Below the pieces are notes generated by a model. The model saw nothing but the letters and a program-made list of their open reading frames with translations. It made no database searches and was not told the origin of the DNA. Positions 1 through 6,555 of a DNA stretch of 6,671 bases are shown piece after piece. How positions within the stretch are numbered: position 1 is the first letter of the stretch; each line of letters begins with the position of its first letter. Made by a program: the position numbers and the translations under genes. This DNA is from Clostridium sp. CAG:632 (GTDB taxonomy: Bacteria > Bacillota > Clostridia > Lachnospirales > Lachnospiraceae), in assembly GCA_000431515.1 (NCBI GenBank), contig HF991331.1, forward strand, positions 5,437-12,107. Reading direction: 5' to 3'.

Positions 1-18
1 GTCTGCTATCTTGTCCAT
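1..18 (-). CDS. Start of an unidentified minus-strand gene, cut by the window edge
   Basis: Only the first six codons (MDKIAD) are inside the window, so no function can be assigned. The start is supported by an AAGGAG ribosome binding site at 28-33, nine bases before the ATG, and by a promoter-like pair at 52-79 in the same direction. An in-frame ATG three codons upstream (25-27) directly abuts the Shine-Dalgarno sequence, so it is a poor start. The gene lies downstream of the aldo/keto reductase on the same strand, with a 110-bp spacer and its own promoter, so it is probably a separate transcription unit. Confidence 0.5.
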
Positions 19-51
19 AAGCTTCATCTCCTTTATTGAATTTTCACTTGT

Positions 52-79
52 AGTATACACTCCTTGCATTTTTTTGCAA
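52..79 (-). promoter_or_regulatory. Sigma-A-type promoter for the left-edge gene
   Basis: Read on the minus strand, TTGCAA (74-79) and TATACT (52-57) are separated by 16 bases, close to the sigma-A consensus. The predicted start of transcription, near 45, leaves a short leader containing the AAGGAG site. The -35 hexamer lies inside a perfect dyad, CTTGCA-N6-TGCAAG (63-80), which could be an operator. On the plus strand the same dyad is followed by T5-G-T4, so it also resembles a short plus-strand terminator, but no plus-strand gene precedes it. Confidence 0.55.
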
Positions 80-128
80 GTTTTTGTTTTTATTAAATTT
101 CTATTAATTTTTAATCATATGCATCCGC

Positions 129-1268
129 TTACACATTTCCACTCTCAAAATAAGCCGCAACTTCCTTTAGATTTTCAATAATCGGAAGGTGCTGCGGGCA
201 TGCCCGTTCGCACTGTCCACAGGCCACACAATCACTGGCTTTTCCGAATAACTTCGTCAGCCGGTCATAATATTCACCCTGTGGTGTCCATCCCTTCTCC
301 TTTACCTCCTGCATGTCTGCATTATATAAAGAGAAATATTTCGGAATTGCAATCTTCTTCGGACAGCCATCCGTACAATAAGAGCAGCCGGTACACGGAA
401 TCACGATATTGGAGTTGATCATATCCGTTGCCTGCCGGACTAGTTTCTGCTCCTCCTCATTTAACGGCCGGAAATCTGTCATATAACCGGTATTATCTAA
501 CAATTGCTCCATATTGCTCATGCCGCTCAGAACCATGACAACATGATCCAGGCTTGCCGCAAACCGGATTGCCCAGGATGGCACCGACATATCCGGATGA
601 TAGCTTTTAAATAATTCCTCTACGCCATCCGGCACCTTAGCCAGGGTACCGCCTTTAACCGGTTCCATAACGATCACCGGCTTCTTGTGTTTCACCGCCA
701 CTTCATAGCACTTCCGCGACTGGATTCCCTCGCTGTCCCAGTCCAGATAATTGATCTGCAGCTGGACAAATTCCATCTCCGGATGCTCTGTCAGAATCTG
801 ATCCAGCAGTTCGGCATTATCATGGAACGAGAATCCAATATGCTTTACCAGTCCCTGCCTTTTCTTCTCCTGAATCCACTCAAAGCAATCCAGCTTCTTA
901 TAGACTTCATAATGATCCTGCCCTATATCATGAAGCAGATAATAATCAAAATACGTAACACCGGTCTTTCTCCGCTGTTCCTCAAATATCCGGTCCCGAT
1001 CCTCCTTTGTCTTTAAGAATCCGGCATGAAGCTTCGTTGCCAACGTATAACGATCTCTCGGATAGCGATCTACCAGAACCTCCTTCGTAGCATCCTCACT
1101 CTTAAATCCGCAATACATCCATGCGGTATCAAAATATGTAAATCCACGTTCAATAAATATATCTACCATCTTCTTTGTCAATTCCAGATCGATCTTTGAT
1201 GGATCATCCGGATTCAATAATGGTAAACGCATTAATCCAAATCCAAGTTTTTTTGATCCCATTATCAT
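129..1268 (-). CDS. Aldo/keto reductase with C-terminal 2[4Fe-4S] ferredoxin domain
   Basis: A cytosolic oxidoreductase of the iron-sulfur aldo/keto reductase group (COG1453-like), 379 residues. Residues 1 to about 270 form the TIM-barrel part. The catalytic tetrad is visible as Asp47 (FDTAWMY), Tyr52, Lys79 (ATK) and His113 (LLHD). The C-terminal part has two complete CxxCxxCxxxCP motifs, Cys292/295/298/302 and Cys347/350/353/357, which should hold two [4Fe-4S] clusters. The family is known; the substrate and the electron partner of the clusters are not evident here. The start at 1268 has GGAGG ten bases upstream; Met3 is the next candidate but is farther from it. The gene begins 24 bp after the aminotransferase stop with no promoter between, so the two are probably co-transcribed. 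No convincing intrinsic terminator follows it. Confidence 0.93.
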   Translation of the reverse strand: MIMGSKKLGFGLMRLPLLNPDDPSKIDLELTKKMVDIFIERGFTYFDTAWMYCGFKSEDATKEVLVDRYPRDRYTLATKLHAGFLKTKEDRDRIFEEQRRKTGVTYFDYYLLHDIGQDHYEVYKKLDCFEWIQEKKRQGLVKHIGFSFHDNAELLDQILTEHPEMEFVQLQINYLDWDSEGIQSRKCYEVAVKHKKPVIVMEPVKGGTLAKVPDGVEELFKSYHPDMSVPSWAIRFAASLDHVVMVLSGMSNMEQLLDNTGYMTDFRPLNEEEQKLVRQATDMINSNIVIPCTGCSYCTDGCPKKIAIPKYFSLYNADMQEVKEKGWTPQGEYYDRLTKLFGKASDCVACGQCERACPQHLPIIENLKEVAAYFESGNV

Positions 1269-1292
1269 CTTCTGTCATCCTCCAGGCTATTT

Positions 1293-2495
1293 CTATTTCA
1301 GTGCGTCCAGACTCTTTCTTAACCGTACTGCCATTTCATCAACATCCTGTTCTGTAATTACAAGCGGTGGCACAAACCGTAACACATCACTGCCGGCCGA
1401 CATCAGGACCAGACCATTCGCCAGTGCCTGATTGATGATCTCAACCGGCTTATGTCCGCCACCTACTACGATTCCCTGCATCAGACCCATACCACGTCTG
1501 GTCTTCAGGAAATCATAGTCTGCCACAATCGCATCCAGTGTTTTCTCCAGATATGGTGTGATCGTCTTAACATGCTCCAGAATATGCTCCTTCTCAAATA
1601 TATCAAACACCTTGCTGGCAACTGCGCATACAAACGGATTTCCTCCGTATGTGGTTCCGTGATCTCCTGCTACCAGAGATGCTTTGGCTGTCTTTTCATT
1701 CAGTACAAAGGCGCCGATCGGTACGCCGCAGCCCAGTGCCTTGGCAGTCGTCATAATATCCGGCTTCACATCATATGCCTGCCATGCATACATATAACCG
1801 GTCCGGCCCATGCCACACTGAATCTCATCCAGAATCAGCAGAATATCCCGTTCATCACATAATGTACGGATTTTCTTTAAAAATTCCGGTTCTGCCGGAT
1901 AGATGCCCCCTTCGCCCTGAACAGTTTCCAGAATGATCGCACAGGTTCTGTTGTTTACCTGAGCCAGCACACTGCCATAGTCATTATAATCTGCAAACCG
2001 GATACCACCGATCAATGGTTCAAACGCTTCTCTGTAATGTACATTTCCGGTTACGGATAATGCTCCCATTGTCCGTCCGTGGAAGGAATGATTCATTGCT
2101 ATGATCTCGTGATTGGTCGTGCCGTCCTTTGTATATGCATATTTACGGGCTGCCTTAATTGCTCCTTCCATGGCTTCTGCGCCACTGTTTGTGAAGAACA
2201 CCTTATTCAATCCGGTTGCTTTTAACAGCTTCTCGCCCGCTTCCATGGCAGGCTCATTATAGAAAAGGTTAGAAGTCTGCAGCAGCTTCTCTGCCTGTAC
2301 ATGAATGGCATCTTTATGTTCCTGATTGCTGTAGCCCAGTGCATTGACTGCAATTCCGGCTCCGAAGTCCAGATATTCCTTTCCGTCTAGATCATACAGG
2401 TATACACCTTCGCCATGATCCAGTACAATCGGATAACGATTATACGTATGCAGCACCACCTGTTCCGCCCGTTCCATACATTCCTTATTTTTCAT
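1293..2495 (-). CDS. argD: Class III PLP aminotransferase, acetylornithine aminotransferase-like
   Basis: A cytosolic pyridoxal-phosphate enzyme of subgroup III. The closest named family is acetylornithine aminotransferase (ArgD), which converts N-acetylglutamate semialdehyde and glutamate to N-acetylornithine and 2-oxoglutarate in arginine synthesis. From the chosen start it has 400 residues, normal for ArgD. Seen in order are NSGAEA (103-108, phosphate contact), SFHGRTMGALS with Phe138-His139 at the cofactor ring, the EtVQGEGG segment, LILDEIQ with Asp223, and TTAKALG with Lys252 as Schiff-base lysine. The frame stays open 16 codons farther upstream, but the ATG at 2495 follows AGAAAGGCG at a suitable distance. 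The surroundings are not an arg operon, so ornithine, GABA or another omega-amino donor remains possible. The reductase follows 24 bp downstream. A weak TATTAT -10-like hexamer lies upstream without a good -35. Confidence 0.88.
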   Translation of the reverse strand: MKNKECMERAEQVVLHTYNRYPIVLDHGEGVYLYDLDGKEYLDFGAGIAVNALGYSNQEHKDAIHVQAEKLLQTSNLFYNEPAMEAGEKLLKATGLNKVFFTNSGAEAMEGAIKAARKYAYTKDGTTNHEIIAMNHSFHGRTMGALSVTGNVHYREAFEPLIGGIRFADYNDYGSVLAQVNNRTCAIILETVQGEGGIYPAEPEFLKKIRTLCDERDILLILDEIQCGMGRTGYMYAWQAYDVKPDIMTTAKALGCGVPIGAFVLNEKTAKASLVAGDHGTTYGGNPFVCAVASKVFDIFEKEHILEHVKTITPYLEKTLDAIVADYDFLKTRRGMGLMQGIVVGGGHKPVEIINQALANGLVLMSAGSDVLRFVPPLVITEQDVDEMAVRLRKSLDALK

Positions 2496-2556
2496 TTTCT
2501 TCACGCCTTTCTCACAATGTTTCTTAATAATATATCTATACAATCCTCTGATTCAC

Positions 2557-2589
2557 AGAATGCGACAATCCTTACGGATGTCGCATTCT
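2557..2589. other. Strong stem-loop between the symporter and aminotransferase genes
   Basis: AGAATGCGAC (2557-2566) pairs perfectly with GTCGCATTCT (2580-2589). Beyond a bulged A, ATCC pairs with GGAT around the four-base loop TTAC. The hairpin starts three bases after the symporter stop codon. In the minus-strand direction it is followed by GTGAATCAG rather than a T-run, so it is not a standard intrinsic terminator for the symporter. It may act as a weak terminator, as a 3'-end stabiliser that lowers readthrough into the aminotransferase, or as a processing site. The plus-strand tail (TTGTTTAG) is also only weakly T-rich. Confidence 0.7.
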
Positions 2590-2592
2590 TGT

Positions 2593-3993
2593 TTAGATTG
2601 CAGTCAGCAGTCCCAGTGACTTCAGAAATAAGATCACCAGCAAAAGCGGTGCTATCACCTTAATCATCACTATATACAAATGTTTTCTTCCAAACTTATG
2701 TCCGGTCTTTTCTACCTCATCGATCACCGTCTTAGGCTTCACTACCCAGCCGATCAGGATACAGGTTCCGATCGCCACAATCGGCATCAGGATATTATTA
2801 CTGATATAATCCATGACATCCAGCACCTGTGCATGTGCACCGTTCGGCAATGTAATGTCAAAGTAAAGCTTATTATATCCGAGGCAGACAATAATGCCGC
2901 CTACCAGTGCGATTACCGTTTCAATCACCGCCGCCTTAATTCTGGACATATGAAATTTATCCATCAGACTGGCAACAATCGCCTCCATAATGGATACGGA
3001 GCTGGTGATTGCCGCAAACAGTACCATTGCGAAAAACAGACAGCCGATCACAATTCCCACACCGCCCATGGCATGGAATACCTTTGGCAGGGAAATAAAC
3101 ATCAGACTCGGTCCGGATGCTTCCATTCCTTCCGTTCCCATAAATGTAAATACTGCAGGAATGATCATGACACCTGCCAGAATCGCAACAACTGTATCAA
3201 AAATCTCAATCTGGTTGATAGAACTTACCAGATTGGCCTCATCTCTTACATAAGAGCCGTATGCGACCATAATACCCATGGCAACGCTTAAGCTGAAAAA
3301 CAACTGCCCCATAGCATCCAGAAGCACTGAAAAGAATTGTTTCACCGTCAATCCTTCAAGATTCGGTACCAGATATATTTTCAGTCCCTCAAGACCGGTT
3401 CTGGTCACGCCTTCCGCATCCGTAAACTTCATGGTGACTGAAAAAATTGCTATTGCCAGCACCAAAACAAGCAGTAACGGCATAATAATCTTTGAAAAAG
3501 ACTCAATTCCCTTTTCAACACCACGGAATACAACAAAGGCTGTTATGCACAGAAAAATAATCGTAAACAGAATCGGCTGCACATCTCCGGTAATAAAATT
3601 TGTAAAATATCCATCCTGCGAGGCCGTCACTCCGTCCCCGGTCAGAAATGCAACCAGATATTTCACGATCCAGCCACCGATAACACAGTAATACGGCATA
3701 ATGATCATAGGGATCAGGCAGGCTATCACTCCCATAAATCCCCAGCCCTTCTTGATCTTACTATATGCGGTCAACGGACTCTGCCTTGTTATTCGTCCGA
3801 TTGAGATCTCGGTTGTCAGCAATGTAAATCCAAAGGTTAATGCCAATATGATATAAATAACAAGGAATAATCCGCCGCCATCCTTTGCTGCCAGATATGG
3901 GAATCTCCATATATTACCTAATCCCACTGCGCTTCCTGCTGCCGCCAGCACAAATCCCAGCGACCCTGTAAATGAATTTCGTTTCTTTTCCAT
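2593..3993 (-). CDS. SNF-family sodium:amino-acid symporter (LeuT fold, 11 helices)
   Basis: A membrane protein of the neurotransmitter:sodium symporter family, importing an amino acid with Na+; 466 residues. The signature GLGNIWRFPY is at 24-33, in the unwound part of helix 1, including Asn27, a Na1 ligand in LeuT. The helix 6 motif GQLFFSLSVAMG is at 229-240. Thr330-Ser331 in helix 8 match the Na2 ligands of LeuT. Hydrophobic segments suggest 11 transmembrane helices, as in Tyt1 and MhsT, rather than 12. Asp266 in helix 7 lies about one turn before the position of LeuT Glu290, which fits chloride-independent transport as described for Tyt1. The substrate cannot be read from sequence; an aromatic or branched-chain amino acid is plausible. 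AGGAGG lies five bases before the ATG. A TATAAA -10-like hexamer (4019-4024) is present without a clear -35. The aminotransferase lies 97 bp downstream, behind a stem-loop. Confidence 0.93.
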   Translation of the reverse strand: MEKKRNSFTGSLGFVLAAAGSAVGLGNIWRFPYLAAKDGGGLFLVIYIILALTFGFTLLTTEISIGRITRQSPLTAYSKIKKGWGFMGVIACLIPMIIMPYYCVIGGWIVKYLVAFLTGDGVTASQDGYFTNFITGDVQPILFTIIFLCITAFVVFRGVEKGIESFSKIIMPLLLVLVLAIAIFSVTMKFTDAEGVTRTGLEGLKIYLVPNLEGLTVKQFFSVLLDAMGQLFFSLSVAMGIMVAYGSYVRDEANLVSSINQIEIFDTVVAILAGVMIIPAVFTFMGTEGMEASGPSLMFISLPKVFHAMGGVGIVIGCLFFAMVLFAAITSSVSIMEAIVASLMDKFHMSRIKAAVIETVIALVGGIIVCLGYNKLYFDITLPNGAHAQVLDVMDYISNNILMPIVAIGTCILIGWVVKPKTVIDEVEKTGHKFGRKHLYIVMIKVIAPLLLVILFLKSLGLLTAI

Positions 3994-4048
3994 ACTTACC
4001 TCCTGTAAATCACACTATTTTATAAGGATACCACATTTTGCTGCATTG

Positions 4049-4098
4049 ATAAACAGTTTTTATTTCCGGCGTCTTATTTATTTCATAAACAGTTTTTA
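4049..4098. repeat. Two copies of a 14-bp near-palindromic direct repeat upstream of the symporter
   Basis: ATAAACAGTTTTTA occurs exactly at 4049-4062 and again at 4085-4098, 36 bp apart start to start. Each copy contains the dyad AAAC-A-GTTT, extended as TAAAC/GTTTtTA. The copies lie 56-69 and 92-105 bases upstream of the symporter start codon, just upstream of where its promoter should be. A pair of regulator binding sites is the simplest reading. The regulator is unknown, and the AT-rich context makes some chance similarity possible. Confidence 0.6.
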
Positions 4099-4194
4099 CT
4101 TTTTTTATTTTGGCGACACAGATTGTACACAATTTATTTGTATATTAATACTCGTAAGATTCATATATTGAATCCTCTCTCCCCCCTCATTTTC

Positions 4195-4232
4195 GAAGAG
4201 CCAGGACGTTGTTCCTGGCTCTTCCTTATTTT
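4195..4232 (+). terminator. Intrinsic terminator-like hairpin pointing along the plus strand
   Basis: GAAGAGCCAGGA (4195-4206) and TCCTGGCTCTTC (4213-4224) form a perfect 12-bp stem around the loop CGTTGT. On the plus strand the tail CTTATTTT follows directly. On the minus strand the tail would be GAAAATGAGG, which is not T-rich, so the hairpin does not suit the regulator that ends 60 bp to its right. No plus-strand coding gene lies upstream. It may end a small RNA, or stop antisense transcription between the two minus-strand genes. Confidence 0.65.
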
Positions 4233-4284
4233 AAATAAAAAAAGATTGACATATAATAATCCCGGTTTGCTATCCTCCGAATGT

Positions 4285-6276
4285 TTACTTCAGTCGCTCC
4301 GGCATCGGTTCATGGAAGATATCCTTCCAGGCTCTCCGCAGCTGCTTTTCCTCCACAACATACGGCTGAACACCCACATATTTCGGTACATCATCACTGA
4401 CCAGAGATTTTATTGCAGCCAGTGCAGCCGTCTGTCCTTGTTCATACGGACGCTGTGTGCTTAATCCTCGCACAATACCTTCCTCCATGCAATATGCAAT
4501 CTCTTTATCCAGATCTGTTGTAAATACTGCAATATCCTTCCGGTCCAGTTCCTTCAATGCCCTGATTGCCATCAAGGCCGGCTGATCCCAGCTGACATAG
4601 AGAGCCTCGATCTGCGGATAGGTCTCGATCATTTCCTTGCAGACCTGATAGGCATTCTCAATCTGTACAAAGCTCTTTACGGATACGAGTTCCACATTTT
4701 CAAACTGTTCCTGCAGGATTTTTCTCGCCGCCAGATCTCTCGTTCTGGTTGCCGCAAAGGTTGCTCCATGATAGATAATTCCAACCTTTGCTTCCGGCTT
4801 TCCTTTAAAATATTCACCCATCAGACGTCCGGCATTGGTCCCGTTCTCCCACTCATTGACAGATACGCAGGAAACATATCGGTTCTTGCTTAACTGTTCC
4901 GGAACATTACTTAAGAATACCAGCCGTGTCACCTCTGATAATTCCTGAAACTTCTCTGCAGTCTCTTTATCATCTGCCGGTATTGCGATCACCGCATCCG
5001 GCTTCTGCAGCCGGATACCGTCCAGCTGTGCATTCTGCAGCTTGGGATCAAAATGTGCATCCATAACCGATATGATATCGATTCCGTAACGCTCCAGTTC
5101 ATCCCGGATTCCTTTCTCATGCAGCTCTGTCCATGCAGCACCTGTATAGTGAAAGGATATTGCCACCCGGTAATGTCCGTTCCGCAGCTGTGTTTTCTCC
5201 TGCTTCGTCAGTGCAATACTCTCCGGAGATGCCGCCAGTTCTCCAAACGGTCCGTTCTCCAGCATCTTCGTAGACTTCCTTATGATCAGTTCAATCCCTG
5301 CATAACAGTCATCCGTAATCGCTTTTCCCGTATTAATCTTCTCAAACAGAATTGCAGTTGCCCGCTGGCACAGTCCCTGCACATCCCGCTTCAAGATCGT
5401 TAACGGCGGATTTATCAAACCGGTCCAGCCATCATCACCAAATCCAATGATCGACAACTCCTCCGGGCATTCAATACCCATATCCTGAACTGTCTTCATC
5501 AGATAACTGGTGATACGGTTACCGCTTGCGATCACTGCAGTCGGCATAATGCGGTTTAAGGCACGCTGAATCATCAGCCTGCCTTTTTCCTCATTATCAA
5601 TATTTACTTCTTCAATATTGGCATCATTAACACCAATATTATGTCGTTCCAGTGCTTTTAAAAATCCTCTGGTCCGTTCCTCACGCGTAGTACTTAATGA
5701 GGATTCCCGCAGCAACAGAATATTCCGGTGTCCACATTGCAGCAGATAATCCGTTCCCGTAAACATCCCTTCCCGATCCCGGAACTCAACCGAATCGATT
5801 CCGGTTCCGATCAGATTCCGCTCCATACATACAAATGGGATGCCGGATTGGATCAGTTTCTTATAATCTTCTACGGAATCACTGACCGGTGCCAGCAGAA
5901 TACCGGCCACCTTCCGCTCGGAAATCAGTCCGTCCAGCACCTGCTCCTCTTCTTCTTTATCATCTCCGGTCACCGACACATAGAACCGGTAGCCCTGAGA
6001 TGTGATCAGCTCCTGCAGATATCCGACCATGCCCTGATAAATCGGACTGCTGATGTTCGGAAAAATTGCAACTATCATGGAAGCTTTTCCGATACGCAGC
6101 TTCCGTTCTTTATCTGACAGCTTCGCTGCATAGCCGGTCTCCTCAATAATCCGTTCTACCTTTTCTGCCAGCTCCGGCCGCACATAACGGGTTCGGTTTA
6201 TAACATGTGATACTGTTGCGATCGACGTCCCCGCCATGTCTGCGATCTGTTGTATTGTCACTTTATTTTTAGCCAA
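4285..6276 (-). CDS. LacI-family regulator with a second, fused sugar-binding-protein domain
   Basis: A cytosolic DNA-binding protein of 663 residues; ordinary LacI/GalR regulators have about 330-345. Residues 6-27 (VTIQQIADMAGTSIATVSHVIN) are the LacI helix-turn-helix. Residues 64-336 form a complete periplasmic-binding-like fold with typical motifs: STTREERTRGFLKAL, IIGFGDDGW, PPLTILKRDVQ and the closing ELIIRKST. After a linker (337-366), residues 367 to about 650 form a second RbsB-like fold. It contains FDPKLQNAQLDGIRLQKPDAVIAIP, Arg511/Arg513, Asp588 and Gln608 at places where ribose-binding proteins contact sugar. No signal peptide or membrane segment separates the halves, so both sensors should be cytosolic. 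The hinge (49-62) lacks the usual ARxL motif. The protein starts at TTG; the next in-frame ATG (Met14) is inside the helix-turn-helix. It has its own promoter. The effector and target genes are unknown; a sugar or sugar phosphate is likely. Confidence 0.9.
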   Translation of the reverse strand: MAKNKVTIQQIADMAGTSIATVSHVINRTRYVRPELAEKVERIIEETGYAAKLSDKERKLRIGKASMIVAIFPNISSPIYQGMVGYLQELITSQGYRFYVSVTGDDKEEEEQVLDGLISERKVAGILLAPVSDSVEDYKKLIQSGIPFVCMERNLIGTGIDSVEFRDREGMFTGTDYLLQCGHRNILLLRESSLSTTREERTRGFLKALERHNIGVNDANIEEVNIDNEEKGRLMIQRALNRIMPTAVIASGNRITSYLMKTVQDMGIECPEELSIIGFGDDGWTGLINPPLTILKRDVQGLCQRATAILFEKINTGKAITDDCYAGIELIIRKSTKMLENGPFGELAASPESIALTKQEKTQLRNGHYRVAISFHYTGAAWTELHEKGIRDELERYGIDIISVMDAHFDPKLQNAQLDGIRLQKPDAVIAIPADDKETAEKFQELSEVTRLVFLSNVPEQLSKNRYVSCVSVNEWENGTNAGRLMGEYFKGKPEAKVGIIYHGATFAATRTRDLAARKILQEQFENVELVSVKSFVQIENAYQVCKEMIETYPQIEALYVSWDQPALMAIRALKELDRKDIAVFTTDLDKEIAYCMEEGIVRGLSTQRPYEQGQTAALAAIKSLVSDDVPKYVGVQPYVVEEKQLRRAWKDIFHEPMPERLK

Positions 6277-6283
6277 TGTAATG

Positions 6284-6289
6284 CTCCTT
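6284..6289 (-). promoter_or_regulatory. Ribosome binding site fixing the TTG start of the regulator
   Basis: AAGGAG on the minus strand lies seven bases before TTG at 6274-6276. No ATG or GTG fits this site, and the helix-turn-helix begins at residue 6 from the TTG, so the TTG is almost certainly the start. A TTG start usually lowers translation, in keeping with low regulator levels. Confidence 0.85.
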
Positions 6290-6315
6290 CCACTCCGTAT
6301 ATCCTATACTTTTAA

Positions 6316-6344
6316 ATTATACAAAGCATACGAAGCACGGTCAA
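6316..6344 (-). promoter_or_regulatory. Near-consensus sigma-A promoter of the LacI-like regulator
   Basis: On the minus strand TTGACC (6339-6344) and TATAAT (6316-6321) are separated by exactly 17 bases. Transcription should begin near 6309, giving a leader of about 33 bases before the TTG. An inverted repeat GTATA-TCC-TATAC (6297-6309) sits at the predicted start of transcription and could be a self-regulatory operator. Confidence 0.85.
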
Positions 6345-6361
6345 GCTATCATTTAGCGTTG

Positions 6362-6460
6362 TCAGCGTTTCAGCGTACCGCTGCCGTCATTGTTACGATC
6401 CACATAAATATAACCATAACGTTTCTTCATCTCTGCTGTCGATGCACTCACCAGATCAAT
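6362..6460 (-). pseudogene. C-terminal remnant of a GH1 6-phospho-beta-glucosidase
   Basis: Read on the minus strand, 32 codons translate as IDLVSAS, then TAEMKKRYGYIYVDRNND, then GSGTLKR and a TGA stop (6362-6364). This matches the conserved region near the C-terminus of GH1 6-phospho-beta-glucosidases, which cleave phosphorylated beta-glucosides after PTS uptake. In those enzymes the segment is typically preceded by WGC and followed by a lysine-rich stretch and an SFYWYKKVI-like end. Here a TGA lies two codons before the matching segment (6464-6466), and the stop follows LKR directly, so both flanks are lost. The 32 codons themselves have no frameshift. The active-site regions are absent, so it cannot encode an enzyme. 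It points the same way as the regulator, and its end is 18 bases before the regulator's -35. The identification is from memory of the family motif. Confidence 0.8.
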
Positions 6461-6555
6461 TCTTCACAATTCCATACGTTCTTAATCTTAATTTCTGCAT
6501 ATTTTATCCTGCTTCGGAACATACTTCCAATATACCGATTTAGGAGGATTCTAAA

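Noticed and set aside
2536..2560. TGTGAATCAGAGGATT on the minus strand as an ArgR box before the aminotransferase
   Set aside because: One arm resembles the ARG box but the second does not, and the position overlaps the stem-loop base; too weak to support.
2680..3291. Plus-strand open frame of 203 codons opposite the symporter
   Set aside because: It is antisense to a clearly coding membrane protein, has low-complexity composition rich in His, Cys and Asn, and has no ribosome binding site or family resemblance.
4170..4195. GGAGAG-like run on the minus strand upstream of the symporter as a glycine riboswitch
   Set aside because: The other conserved riboswitch segments and paired helices are not present downstream, so the similarity is a short purine run only.
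4246..4257. TTGACA next to TATAAT on the plus strand as a promoter
   Set aside because: The two hexamers are directly adjacent, with no 16-18 base spacer, and no plus-strand gene follows.
6371..6383. Inverted repeat CAGCG-TAC-CGCTG and nearby AGCGT direct repeats as a LacI operator
   Set aside because: The repeat falls inside the codons for GSGTL of the GH1 remnant, so its sequence is explained by former coding content. It also lies well upstream of the promoter.
6456..6470. TTGTGAA half-site (minus strand) as a Rex box controlling hcp
   Set aside because: Only one half matches; the second half of the TTGTGAA-N4-TTCACAA pattern is absent, and part of the site overlaps the edge of the GH1 remnant.
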